Made by a program: the position numbers and the translations under genes | The notes under the pieces: generated by a model | Databases searched by the model: none | What the model saw: only the letters and a program-made list of their open reading frames with translations | Told to the model about the DNA's origin: nothing | In this document: piece by piece, positions 1 to 8,600 of the stretch | How positions within the stretch are numbered: the stretch's first letter is position 1 | Layout of the letters: each line of letters starts with the position of its first letter | Source of the DNA: CAINDZ01 sp964399195 | Lineage (GTDB): Bacteria; Krumholzibacteriota; Krumholzibacteriia; LZORAL124-64-63 | NCBI GenBank assembly: GCA_964399195.1 | Contig: CAYNPY010000024.1 | Location: forward strand, 1 to 41,594 | Direction of reading: 5' to 3' | DNA: 41,594 nucleotides

Positions 1-625
1 GGCGCCAGCGGATCAGGTCGGCGATGGTCACGAGCTTCAGGCCGTGCTCGGCCGCGATCTCGCGCAGGCGGGGCAGGCGCGCCATCTCGCCGTCCTCGTC
101 CATGATCTCGCAGAGCAGCCCCGCGGGGTACAGACCGGCCGCGCGGCAGAGGTCGATCACCGCCTCGGTGTGGCCGGCGCGCTGCAGGACGCCGCCGGGC
201 ACGGCCTCGAGCGGGAAGATGTGCCCGGGGCGCGCCAGGTCGGCGGGCCGCGTCGCGGGGTCGATGAAGACCTGCACGGTGCGGGCGCGGTCGGCCGCGC
301 TGATCCCGGTCGTGACGCCGTGCGCGGCGTCGATGCTCACGGTGAACCGCGTGCCGAGGGAGGCGGTGTTGCGCGTGACCATCGGGTGAATGTCCAGCTC
401 GGCCAGCCGTTCGCCGGTGGCCGCCAGGCAGACCAGCCCCCGCCCGTGGCGCGCGATGAAGTTGACGACCTGCGGCGTGACCTTCTCGGCGGCGACGATG
501 AAGTCGCCCTCGTTCTCGCGCTCCTCGTCGTCGACGACGATGATGATCTCCCCGCGGCGCAGCGCCGCCAGCGCGCTGTCGATGCTGTCGACGCCGGCCG
601 CCGCCGGCCCGGTGGGCAGGTTCAT
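1..625 (-). CDS. ribB: 3,4-dihydroxy-2-butanone 4-phosphate synthase (RibB domain, probably RibBA), 3' end outside window
   Basis: Makes 3,4-dihydroxy-2-butanone 4-phosphate from ribulose 5-phosphate, the four-carbon precursor of the riboflavin xylene ring. The ATG at 623-625 opens a frame with no stop through the left edge, so at least 208 residues are present. Visible are the acidic Mg/substrate loop DDEERENEGDF near residue 37, HGRGLVCLA, and RAGHTEAVIDL, all typical of RibB. The visible part ends at IADLIRWR, which is where a RibB domain normally finishes. Because no stop follows, a C-terminal GTP cyclohydrolase II domain (RibBA fusion) is likely but not visible. The start overlaps the ribE stop as ATGA, so translation is probably coupled. 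It belongs to the FMN-riboswitch-controlled rib operon. Confidence 0.93.
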   Translation of the reverse strand, partial: MNLPTGPAAAGVDSIDSALAALRRGEIIIVVDDEERENEGDFIVAAEKVTPQVVNFIARHGRGLVCLAATGERLAELDIHPMVTRNTASLGTRFTVSIDAAHGVTTGISAADRARTVQVFIDPATRPADLARPGHIFPLEAVPGGVLQRAGHTEAVIDLCRAAGLYPAGLLCEIMDEDGEMARLPRLREIAAEHGLKLVTIADLIRWR

Positions 626-1314
626 GTCCGGTCCTTCCGGCGCGCGGCGCCGAAGCCCAGCGCGCGCAGGCGTTCGAGGGTGAGCGCGGCGCCCGGCGGC
701 GGCGCCGGTGCGTGCGCGCGCGCCGGCCGCTCCGCCCCGCGGGCGGCCTTGACCAGCACGTCCATTTCCAGGTTCACGGCCGCGCCGACCGCCAGCGCGC
801 CGAGATTCGTCACCGCCAGCGTGTGCGGGATGAGATTGACCGTGAAGCTGTCCGGGAACGGACCCTCGTCCACCGTCAGGCTCACGCCGTCCAGCGCGAC
901 CGAGCCCTTGGGCGTCAGGTAGCGGGTCAGCGCCGGCGGCACGGCGACCGTCACCAGCCTGCCGCCGCCGCGCGCCTGCCGCACGGCCGTCACGCGGCCG
1001 GTGCCGTCGACGTGGCCCTGCACGTAGTGCCCGTCCAGGCCGTCGCCGGCGCGCAGGGCCGGCTCCAGGTGCAGGCGCCGGCCGGCGCGCCAGCCGCCGA
1101 GCGTGGTCAGACGCCGCGTCTCGGCAGCCGCCTCGACACTGAAGACGCCGGTCCGCGCGCCGGTGACGGTCAGGCAGACGCCGTCAACGGCCACGCTGTC
1201 GCCGTCTCGCACGGCGGCCGCCGTGCGCGGCGCGGCGATGGCCAGACGCAGCACGTCGCGGCGCGGGGACATGCCGCGCAGCACGCCGATCTCGCGAATG
1301 ATGCCGGTGAACAT
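622..1314 (-). CDS. ribE: Riboflavin synthase alpha chain
   Basis: Catalyses dismutation of two 6,7-dimethyl-8-ribityllumazine molecules to riboflavin in the cytoplasm. The 230-aa product begins MFTGIIREIGVL, the near-invariant N-terminus of the family, and has two lumazine-binding barrels in tandem. The first includes DSVAVDGVCLTV and HYVQGHVDGTG; the second includes GSVALDGVSLTV and FTVNLIPHTL. The first Met of this motif is taken as start although the frame stays open further upstream. A C-terminal tail of about 25 residues rich in Pro, Ala and Arg exceeds the usual length. The stop overlaps ribB (ATGA), and ribD ends 23 bp upstream, so this is the second gene of the rib operon. Confidence 0.95.
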   Translation of the reverse strand: MFTGIIREIGVLRGMSPRRDVLRLAIAAPRTAAAVRDGDSVAVDGVCLTVTGARTGVFSVEAAAETRRLTTLGGWRAGRRLHLEPALRAGDGLDGHYVQGHVDGTGRVTAVRQARGGGRLVTVAVPPALTRYLTPKGSVALDGVSLTVDEGPFPDSFTVNLIPHTLAVTNLGALAVGAAVNLEMDVLVKAARGAERPARAHAPAPPPGAALTLERLRALGFGAARRKDRT

Positions 1315-1337
1315 GCCAGCCTCCCCGTGCGCCGCGC

Positions 1338-2495
1338 TCAGCGCGACACCTGATCCAGCAGCGCGGCGAACGACACGCGGTCGTGCACGAGCATCGCGTC
1401 GTCCGCCACCGCCTCGCAGCGCGTCAGCGTGAAGGAGGGCGCCGCCGGCGGCGGCCCCGCGGCCCAGCCCACGCCGTCGCCCAGCACCACGGGCGCCACG
1501 AACTGGCGCCAGCGGTCGACGACGCCGGCCGCCAGCAGCGCCGCCGAGAGCGCCGGGCCGCCCTCGAACAGGAGCGCGCACAGGCCGCGGGCGCGCAGCG
1601 CGGCCAGCGCCGCGCGCAGGTCCAGCCGCCCGTCCTGCTCGCGGCAGAAGACGACTTCGCCCCCGGCGGCGGCCACGGCCTCCAGGTTGGGCGAGCGCCG
1701 CGCGTTCTCGCCCGCGACGACCAGGAACGGAGCGCGGCCCAGCCCGCCGCTCCAGCTCAGGTCGGTGTCCAGGCAGACCGCCACCGGCTCGGCGGCCGGC
1801 ACCCCCGGCAGCCCGTCGACCAGGCGCCCGTCCAGGCGCGGCCGGTCGGCCCGCGCGGTGCCCTCGCCGATCACCACCGCGTCGGACCAGCGGCGCCGTT
1901 GGTGCGCCAGGCGCCGGGCGGGCTCGCCGGTCAGGTACACCGGCGCCGCGCGGTCGCGCGTGCGGGCGGGCGGCGCGAAGCGGCCGTCGAGCGAGACGGC
2001 CGACTTCAGCTCCACGAACGGCCGCTGGAAGCCTTGGGTGACGGCGAACGGCCAGACCAGCTCCAGCGCGGCCGCCGCGCCGGCGCCGATCTGCACGACC
2101 AGGCCATGTTCGCGCAGGTAGCGGCAGCCGCCGCCCTTGACCAGCGGGTTGGGGTCGCGCATGGCCACCACGACGCGCGTGACGCCGGAGGCGGCGACCG
2201 TCGGCGCGCACGGCGGCGTGCGTCCGGCATGGTTGCAGGGCTCGAGCGTGACGTAGAGCGTGGCCCCGCGGGCGCGGTCACCCGCCTCGGCCAGGGCGAC
2301 CGCCTCCGCGTGCGGCGTGCCGGGACCGCGGTGCGCCCCGCGGCCGATGACGCGGCCGTCGCGCACGACCACCGCGCCGACCGGCGGGTTGGGCCAGGTG
2401 CGGGTGGGCACGGACGCGGCCAGGCTCAGCGCCTCGACCATGAACGCGGCGTCGGCGTCCGCAGCGTCGGGAAGGAAGGCTCTCTCGCGCTCCAC
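1338..2495 (-). CDS. ribD: Bifunctional diaminohydroxyphosphoribosylaminopyrimidine deaminase / 5-amino-6-(5-phosphoribosylamino)uracil reductase
   Basis: Performs the deamination and side-chain reduction steps of riboflavin synthesis. The N-terminal zinc deaminase domain shows NPPVGAVVV, the HAE motif in PHAEAVAL and LEPCNHAGRTPPC with its two zinc cysteines. The reductase domain follows, with FVELKSAVSLDGR, VIGEGTARADRPRL and LLFEGGPAL. The start is uncertain. The frame extends to an ATG at 2580-2582, but that lies only about 17 bp after the riboswitch aptamer and lacks a Shine-Dalgarno. The ATG at 2439-2441 would cut into the DAAFM motif. I chose the GTG at 2493-2495, giving 385 aa, close to the usual 360-370. 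First gene of the operon. Confidence 0.93.
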   Translation of the reverse strand: MERERAFLPDAADADAAFMVEALSLAASVPTRTWPNPPVGAVVVRDGRVIGRGAHRGPGTPHAEAVALAEAGDRARGATLYVTLEPCNHAGRTPPCAPTVAASGVTRVVVAMRDPNPLVKGGGCRYLREHGLVVQIGAGAAAALELVWPFAVTQGFQRPFVELKSAVSLDGRFAPPARTRDRAAPVYLTGEPARRLAHQRRRWSDAVVIGEGTARADRPRLDGRLVDGLPGVPAAEPVAVCLDTDLSWSGGLGRAPFLVVAGENARRSPNLEAVAAAGGEVVFCREQDGRLDLRAALAALRARGLCALLFEGGPALSAALLAAGVVDRWRQFVAPVVLGDGVGWAAGPPPAAPSFTLTRCEAVADDAMLVHDRVSFAALLDQVSR

Positions 2496-2598
2496 CGGCG
2501 TTCCGATCCCGGGGCATTCGGCGGGAGGCAGGCGCGCGGAAACGCTGCCGCGGCGGCGTCCGGGCAAGCGGACGCGCGGCATCGTTCCGAACCGCCAA

Positions 2599-2722
2599 CT
2601 TCTCCCATCCAGACTTTGACTGTCGGCCCCGGAATTTCACCGGATCAGCCCCGGGCGCCGCATGGCGCTCGGGGGTCGCGGGCTGTGACCGCCGGTGGGG
2701 AATTCCACCCCGCCCCGAAGTT
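2599..2722 (-). promoter_or_regulatory. FMN riboswitch (RFN element)
   Basis: Read on the minus strand the segment has the conserved RFN core in order: GGGGCGGGGTGGAATTCCCC, ACCGGCGGTCACAGCCCGCGA, a variable hairpin, GATCCGGTGAAATTCCGG, and the closing GACAGTCAAAGTCTGGATG followed by GGAGAAG. It lies between the promoter at 2769-2797 and ribD, so FMN binding should repress the whole rib operon. No U-run terminator is evident between aptamer and ribD, so control at translation initiation is the likelier mode; that last point is inference. Confidence 0.96.
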
Positions 2723-2768
2723 GAGGCTCGCGGCCGGCGGGAGCCGGCCGTTGAGAATGTCAGGGCAA

Positions 2769-2797
2769 AACGTAGGTCCGGGCCGGTGCGGCGTCAA
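2769..2797 (-). promoter_or_regulatory. Candidate sigma70-type promoter of the rib operon
   Basis: Minus strand: TTGACG (2792-2797), 17-bp spacer, TACGTT (2769-2774). Transcription would start about 40 bp before the RFN aptamer. The -35 matches consensus at five of six positions; the -10 is weak but fits the TAnnnT pattern seen at other promoters in the window. Confidence 0.55.
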
Positions 2798-2818
2798 GCG
2801 CCCGGCCGGGAAGCCGGT

Positions 2819-3214
2819 TCAACCCGGCGCGCCGGTCACGCCTGCGGCGGGCGGCTGCCAGAGCTCCACCTTGTTGCCTTCGGGGTCGATGAACCAGCCG
2901 AAGCGGCCGTACTCGCCGTCCTCGCGGGACGGCAGCACGCGGGCCCCGCCGGCGGCGACCTGCGCCAGGGCGCCGTCCAGATCGTCGACCATGAGGTTGA
3001 CCATGAAGGCGCGCCGCGCCGGCCGGAAGTACGTCGTGTCCGCGGGGAACGGGGTCCACACCTGACAGCCGCCGGCGGGGATGTCCGCGGGCGCGAAGAC
3101 CGCGCCGTACGGATGCTGCACCGGAATGCCGAGGTGATCGGCGTACCACTGTCCCAGGGCCTGCGGATCGCGCGCCTTGAAGAAGACGCCGCCCAGGCCG
3201 ACCACTCTTGCCAT
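2819..3214 (-). CDS. VOC (glyoxalase/bleomycin resistance/dioxygenase) superfamily protein
   Basis: A 131-aa single-module vicinal-oxygen-chelate protein. The first half has VGLGGVFFKARDPQALGQWY and a DHLGI segment. The second repeat has FMVNLMVDDLDGALAQVAAG and ends with GRFGWFIDPEGNKVELWQP, where the Glu of KVELWQ is the usual metal ligand. Substrate cannot be inferred; relatives include lactoylglutathione lyase-like enzymes and antibiotic-binding proteins. The ATG at 3212-3214 shares one base with the TGA of the upstream unknown gene (TGATG), which indicates tight translational coupling. It is the last gene before the rib promoter and may be co-transcribed with ftsY. Confidence 0.85.
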   Translation of the reverse strand: MARVVGLGGVFFKARDPQALGQWYADHLGIPVQHPYGAVFAPADIPAGGCQVWTPFPADTTYFRPARRAFMVNLMVDDLDGALAQVAAGGARVLPSREDGEYGRFGWFIDPEGNKVELWQPPAAGVTGAPG

Positions 3215-4590
3215 CAGCCGTCCCTCCGCGACTTCATCAGCCTCGGGGCCGGCACCGGCAGGCCGGCCGCCTCCAGGCGGCGCCAGGCGGCGCCGTAGAA
3301 CTCCTCGGCCGGGATGCGCGAGTAGCCCAGGCGGATGTCGTGCACCGGCTCGCCGAGCACCAGGCGCCAGTGGTTCAGCACCGTCGGCACGGAGGCGCCC
3401 GGCTCGTACTGCACCAGGCGGCGGTGCGAGCTGCTGAGGTTGACGATGGGGTCGTTGCGCTTGGCGGCGAAATGGATCAGGTCGAAGATGCGTTCGTCGC
3501 TGACCAGCGGCCGGTCGTCCAGGTCGAGGAACCGCTCCTGCAGGCGGCCGGCCAGCCAGGTGTCGTAGCCGCCCCAGGTCAGGTCGAGCAGGTACTTGTC
3601 GTAGGTGTCGATGCCGTCCATCAGGAACGCGCCCAGCAGGGCGTCGTAACCATAGCTGGCGGCCACCCAGATCAGGGCCAGGTCGTCGCAGACGCCGTCG
3701 CCCAGCCGCCGCCGGAAGTAGGCCTGGTCGTGGTCCGGGAAGCGGTAGGCGGCGCGCGGGTCGCGGCAGATCACGCCGATGTCCCGCAGCTCGCGCAGCT
3801 GGTCCTCCTCGAGCACCGTGGCGCCGGGGTCGGTCAGCCCGCAGAGCTCGAACTTCTCGCGGTCGACGATGAGGATGTCGCCGCCGCCCACGTTGAACGG
3901 GTGGCCGGCGTACGTGCGCTTGTGCTGCATCATCGCCGTGCGGCGGTGTTCCCAGTCGTCCATGAAGCCGGCCAGCACCAGGCCCGTGCAGAAGGCCCGC
4001 GTGTCCACCTCGTGGCCGGCCAGGAATTCGATCCCCAGCGGCGGCTGGCCGTCGACCTCCAGGCGCAGGCGCGGCCGCCCGCAGTTGGCCAGCAGCCACT
4101 CCCCGAAGCGGGCCACCAGGGCCCCGCGCCGCTCGCGCACCTGCAGGCCGCGCAGGTTGGGGTCCACGCGCTCGAGCACGCTGAGCACGCGCTCGAAGGT
4201 GGCGTCGGGGAACTGCAGGGACGTTCCGAACTCGTCCGTGAACCAGCCGTGGCCGTTCTGGGCGCGGCCGACCACCGACTGCGGCAGCAGGTCGCCCAGC
4301 ACGCGCGGCGTGACCGCGAAGCGCTGGCTGAGCAGGAAGTCGTAGTCCAGGGCGGTCAGGCGGTCGAAGACCTCGCGGTCGCGGCGGATGTCGAGGACGC
4401 GAACGGCCGGCCCGCGCTCGCGCTCGCGCCGGCCGGCCGGATCGCCGTCGCGGTCGCGGCTGTCCCAGCGCTCCGGCCGCGCGCGGCCGACGACGCGGTC
4501 CAGCACCTCCGGCAGGCCCGGCAGGCGCCCGCGGCGCCGCGGCCCCCCGCGCCGCGCGCCGCGGCGATGGTCAGCGCGCGGGCGGCGCAT
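3214..4590 (-). CDS. Conserved-looking cytoplasmic protein of unknown function, 458 aa
   Basis: I do not recognise this family. No signal peptide, membrane span or nucleotide-binding motif is visible. After a low-complexity Arg/Gly-rich first 60 residues, the sequence becomes well-mixed and protein-like, with VFDRLTALDYDFLLSQRF, GHGWFTDEFGTSLQFPDATF, GGGDILIVDREKFELCGL, WVAASYGYDALLGAFLMDGI and DLIHFAAKRNDPIVNLSSS. Many aromatic, Asp and His residues in the C-terminal half would suit a globular enzyme or ligand-binding fold. The ATG at 4588-4590 overlaps the ftsY 3' end by 20 bases and lacks a clear Shine-Dalgarno; no better in-frame start was found before residue 60, so the N-terminus is uncertain. 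It is coupled to the downstream VOC gene by TGATG, which suggests a joint role. Confidence 0.75.
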   Translation of the reverse strand: MRRPRADHRRGARRGGPRRRGRLPGLPEVLDRVVGRARPERWDSRDRDGDPAGRRERERGPAVRVLDIRRDREVFDRLTALDYDFLLSQRFAVTPRVLGDLLPQSVVGRAQNGHGWFTDEFGTSLQFPDATFERVLSVLERVDPNLRGLQVRERRGALVARFGEWLLANCGRPRLRLEVDGQPPLGIEFLAGHEVDTRAFCTGLVLAGFMDDWEHRRTAMMQHKRTYAGHPFNVGGGDILIVDREKFELCGLTDPGATVLEEDQLRELRDIGVICRDPRAAYRFPDHDQAYFRRRLGDGVCDDLALIWVAASYGYDALLGAFLMDGIDTYDKYLLDLTWGGYDTWLAGRLQERFLDLDDRPLVSDERIFDLIHFAAKRNDPIVNLSSSHRRLVQYEPGASVPTVLNHWRLVLGEPVHDIRLGYSRIPAEEFYGAAWRRLEAAGLPVPAPRLMKSRRDG

Positions 4591-5623
4591 CTTCGTCGCG
4601 CAGGGCGCCCGCGGCGCCCTCGCCGGACCAGTCGGCGAACAGCGCCTCGACGAAGACCTGCGGGTCGAACGCCGCCAGGTCGTCCACCTTCTCGCCCATG
4701 CCCACCCACTTGACCGGGAGCCCCAGCGTCTCGGCGATGGCCACGACGATGCCGCCCTTGGCGGTGCCGTCCAGCTTGGTGAGCACGAGGCCGTCGACGG
4801 GAATCGTCTCGGCGAACACCTTCGCCTGCTGCAGTCCGTTCTGGCCGGTGTTGGCGTCCACCACCAGCAGCGTCTCGGGGTCGCGGCCCGTCTTGCGGCG
4901 GATCACGCGCGCGACCTTGCCCAGTTCGTCCATCAGGTTCGTCTTGGTGTGCAGCCGGCCGGCGGTGTCGATGATCACGACGTCCGCCCCGCGCGCCGCG
5001 GCCGCGCTCAGCGCGTCGTAGGCCACGGCCGCCGGGTCCGCGTTCTGGCCCTGCCGCACGCACTCGACGCCGACGCGGCCCGCCCACACCACCAGCTGCT
5101 CGACCGCGGCGGCCCGGAACGTGTCGCCGGCGGCCAGCAGCACCGTGTTCCCTTCCGCCTTGAGGCGGTGGGCCAGCTTGGCGATCGTCGTCGTCTTGCC
5201 GGTCCCGTTCACGCCGACGACGAAGATCACGCGCGGCCCTTCGGCGACGGGCGTCGGCTCCGGCTCCGGATTCGCGCGCCTGCCCCTGGCCTTCGGCGCC
5301 GCGTCGGGCCCGTCCCAGCTGACCGGCCGCAGGCGCGGCCGGGCGTCGGTCAGGATCTTCAGCACGTCGCCGCGGATGACCGCCAGCACCGAATCGAGCG
5401 TCGCCTCGCCGCCCTCTTCCTTGAGGCGCTTCTCGATGTTGCGCGTGATCGCCACCGCGGAAGCCACGCCCATGTCCGCGCCGATGAGCAGTTCCTCGAT
5501 GCGGTCCAGCGTGTCCTGGTCCAGGCGCACGCGGTTGCCGAACAGGCTCTGCAGGCGGCCGACGACGCCGTCGCGCGTCTTGCGCAGACCGCTGCGGAAG
5601 CGGTCGAGGACGCCCCGGATCAC
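4571..5623 (-). CDS. ftsY: Signal recognition particle receptor FtsY
   Basis: SRP-family GTPase that docks SRP-ribosome complexes at the membrane for co-translational insertion of inner-membrane proteins. The 350-aa product has an N-terminal helical N domain (about residues 1-95), then an Ala/Pro/Glu-rich linker (about 100-130) longer than usual. The G domain carries GVNGTGKTTT (137-146), the DTFRAAAVEQL insertion-box motif, DTAGRLHT (219-226) and TKLDGTAKGG (282-291). The start is GTG at 5621-5623, overlapping the smc stop as GTGA. No membrane anchor or acidic A domain is present, as in many non-enteric FtsY proteins. Co-transcribed with smc. Confidence 0.97.
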   Translation of the reverse strand: MIRGVLDRFRSGLRKTRDGVVGRLQSLFGNRVRLDQDTLDRIEELLIGADMGVASAVAITRNIEKRLKEEGGEATLDSVLAVIRGDVLKILTDARPRLRPVSWDGPDAAPKARGRRANPEPEPTPVAEGPRVIFVVGVNGTGKTTTIAKLAHRLKAEGNTVLLAAGDTFRAAAVEQLVVWAGRVGVECVRQGQNADPAAVAYDALSAAAARGADVVIIDTAGRLHTKTNLMDELGKVARVIRRKTGRDPETLLVVDANTGQNGLQQAKVFAETIPVDGLVLTKLDGTAKGGIVVAIAETLGLPVKWVGMGEKVDDLAAFDPQVFVEALFADWSGEGAAGALRDEDAPPAR

Positions 5624-8600
5624 TCGCTGGCCTCCATGCGGCGCGACTCAGGGTCGTCGGCCGCCGCCCCGGGCTCCGGCGCTTCGTCGGCGCCGTCCAC
5701 CGCGGCCAGGACGGTCGCTTCCCCTTCCGGCGCGCCCTCGATCGCCGCGATCGTCTCCAGGCGCGCCTGGCCGCGCTCGGCCTGGGCCTTCTGGTCGACC
5801 TCGAGCCGCTTGCGCGCGATGGCGCCGCCCAGTTCCTGGTCGCTCTGGGTCAGCGCCACGTCGTGGAAGCTGACCGAGACGATCGAGCTGGCGCCCGGCT
5901 CCATCATCGTCACGCCGTAGAGGTGGTTGGCCGTCTCCATGGTCAGCTTGTTGTGCGTGATGACCAGGAACTGCGTGCTGCGGCTGAACTCGCGCAGCAT
6001 GTTGACGAAGCGGCCGATGTTGGCGTCGTCCAGCGGCGCGTCCGCCTCGTCCAGCATGCAGAACGGCGAGGGCTTGACCAGATAGACGGCGAACAGCAGC
6101 GACAGCGCGGTCAGGCAGCGCTCGCCGCCCGACAGCAGCGAGACCGTGTCGATCACCTTGCCCGTCGGCTGGGCCGTGACCACGATGTCGCTCTCGAGCG
6201 GATCGTCGGTCTTCACCAGCTTCAGGTCGCAGCGCCCGCCCTTGAACAGCGTCTCGAACACCGCGATGTAGTTGCGGCGCACCTCCTCGAAGGTGTGGAG
6301 GAAGCGCTTGCGGGCGGTGCGGTTGATCTCGGCGATGGCCTTGGTCAGGTCGTCGCGCGCCTTCTCGACGTCGTCGCGCTGCTTCTCCAGGAAGTCCAAC
6401 CGTTCCTTCTTGGTGTCGTACTCCTCCAGCGCCAGGTGGTTGATCGGCCCCAGCTCCGCCAGCTTGCGGCGGCGGTCCTCCAGCAGTTCCTCCGCCTGCG
6501 AGATCTGGAAGACGCCCTGGTCCGTCAGCAGTTCGGCGGGCACGTGCTCGGGGACGACCGAGGCCACCAGCTCGCGGAACGAGCCCTTCCACTGTTCCTC
6601 GATGCGCTCCTCGAGGTTGTTGCGGCGGACGTCCAGCGTCGCCAGTTCGGTCTCCAGCTCGTGCGCCTGCTCGCGGAAGCCGCCGCGTTGGCGCTCGATC
6701 TCCTGCACGCGGCGGTTCCAGACGGCCGTCTCCTCGTGCAGGGCGGCGATGCCGTCGGAGGCGGCGTTGACCACGAGCCGGCGGCGCTCGCGCTCGCCCA
6801 TGGCGCGCGCCAGGACCTCCCGCCGCTGCGCCAGTTCCTCCAGGAGCGATTCGCGCAGCAGGCGGCCGGACTCGATCTCCTCGGCCAGGCGCTCCCGGCG
6901 GGCGAACAGCTCGGCAATGCTCTCGCGCAGGTGCGCCAGCGCCGTCCCCGTCTCGCGTTCGCGACTCTCGCGGCGCTGCTGGCCCAGGCGCAACTCGGCC
7001 AGCCCGGCGCGGGCCTCGTCGCGCTGCGACTGGACCTCCTCGACGCGCTGGCGCAGTTCCTCGCGGTGCGTGGTGCTGTCCTGGCGCAGGCGGCCGCTCT
7101 CGTCCAGCAGGTCGGTCATTTGCGCCTCGGACGCGGCCAGTTCGGCGATCTCGCCCTCCAGCCGCTGGCGCTCGGATTCCATCTCCTGCGCGCGCGCCTC
7201 GGCGGCGTCGCGCCGGTGCGACAGTTCCGCCAGCTGGACCTGCAGCGCGTTCAGCTCGTTCTCGCCGGCGCTCAGGCGGCCCCGGCCGTCGATGAGGGCC
7301 ACGCGCACGTCCTCGCGCCGGGCGCGGTTGGCCGCCACGCGCTGCTGCGCGCCGGCGACGCGCGACTCCAGGGCCTCGATCTCGCGACCGACGGCCTCCA
7401 GCTTGCCCCGCCGTTCCAGCAGGCCGGTGTCGGCGCCGTCGCCGCGGCCGCCGCGCACGCGCCCGTCGCTCGTGACCAGCAGGCCCTCGCGGCTGACGCA
7501 GACGATCGGCGCCGGGCCGCGCCAGCCGGCGGCGCCCGCGGCCGCCTCGGCGTCGGTGGCGAAGATGAACGAACGCGCCAGCAGGCCGCGCAGGGCGGGA
7601 ATCGCGGCCCCCGGGCCGGTGATCGCCTCGCGCGCCGGTCGGCCGCCGGCCGGGCCCTGCCCGACCGCCGCCGTCTCGTCGCCGCCGAAGCCGTCGCGGC
7701 AGATCAGGCTGGCCTGTCCCAGCTCCTCGCGCCGGAGTTCGCCCACCAGGTCGGCGGCCGTCTCCCAGCCGTCGACCACGACGGCGTCCAGCACCTCGCC
7801 CAGCAGGGCGGCCAGAGCCGGCAGGTCCGCAGGCGTGGCCGACAGCTGGTCGGCCAGGCCGCCGACCAGGCGCGGCTCGCCCGCGTGGCGCCGCAGCAGC
7901 TCGCGCGGACCCTTGCCGTAGCCTTCGTACTCCTCGTGCAGGCGACGCAGCAGGTCGTGCGTGCTGCGGGCGGCCTCCCTCCGCGCCGCCAGCGTCGACG
8001 CCTCGTCCTGCAGGGCGGCCGCCGCCACCTCCAGATCGGTCTCCTCCCGCTCCAGGGCGGCCAGTTCGGCCAGGATCTCCTGGCGCCGCTGCCGCGCCGG
8101 GTCGACGCGACCCTCGACCTCCCGCAGCCGTTCGGCGGCGGTCCGGCCCTGCTCGAGGACGGCTTCCCGCTCCCGGACGAGCACGCCCGCGCGCTCGCGC
8201 CGGTTCTCCTGCTTGACCTGCAGCTCGCGCAGGCGGCCGCGCTGCTGCGCGTCGCTCTCGATCACCTCGAGGTTCCGCGTCGTCGCGTCGTCCAGCGCGG
8301 CGCGGTCGCGGGCCAGCCGGTCCTCGAGGATCTGCAGCTCTTCCTCGCGCTCGGCGAGCAGGCGCGCCGCGCCCTCCAATTCCTCGCGCACCTGCGCCAG
8401 GCTCTCGTCCAGGCGCCCGACCTGGCCGTTGAGGTCTCCCTGGCGCGCCTCGGCTTCGGCAATGCCCGCCTCGGCGGTCTCGATGCGCCGCCGCTGCTCG
8501 TCGATGCGGTGCTCCAGCACCAGCACCTGGCGTTCGGACTCCTGCAGTTCCTCCTCGAAGGCCTGCAGAGCCTCCTGCAGCTGACGTCGCTCGGCCTCGC

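Noticed and set aside
2580..2582. ATG as ribD start
   Set aside because: It lies about 17 bp after the riboswitch, has no Shine-Dalgarno and adds Arg/Pro-rich sequence absent from RibD.
1383..3065. Plus-strand open frame of 560 codons opposite ribD and the riboswitch
   Set aside because: It runs through the RFN aptamer and ribD in antisense, has Arg/Ala/Gln-rich content and no recognisable motif.
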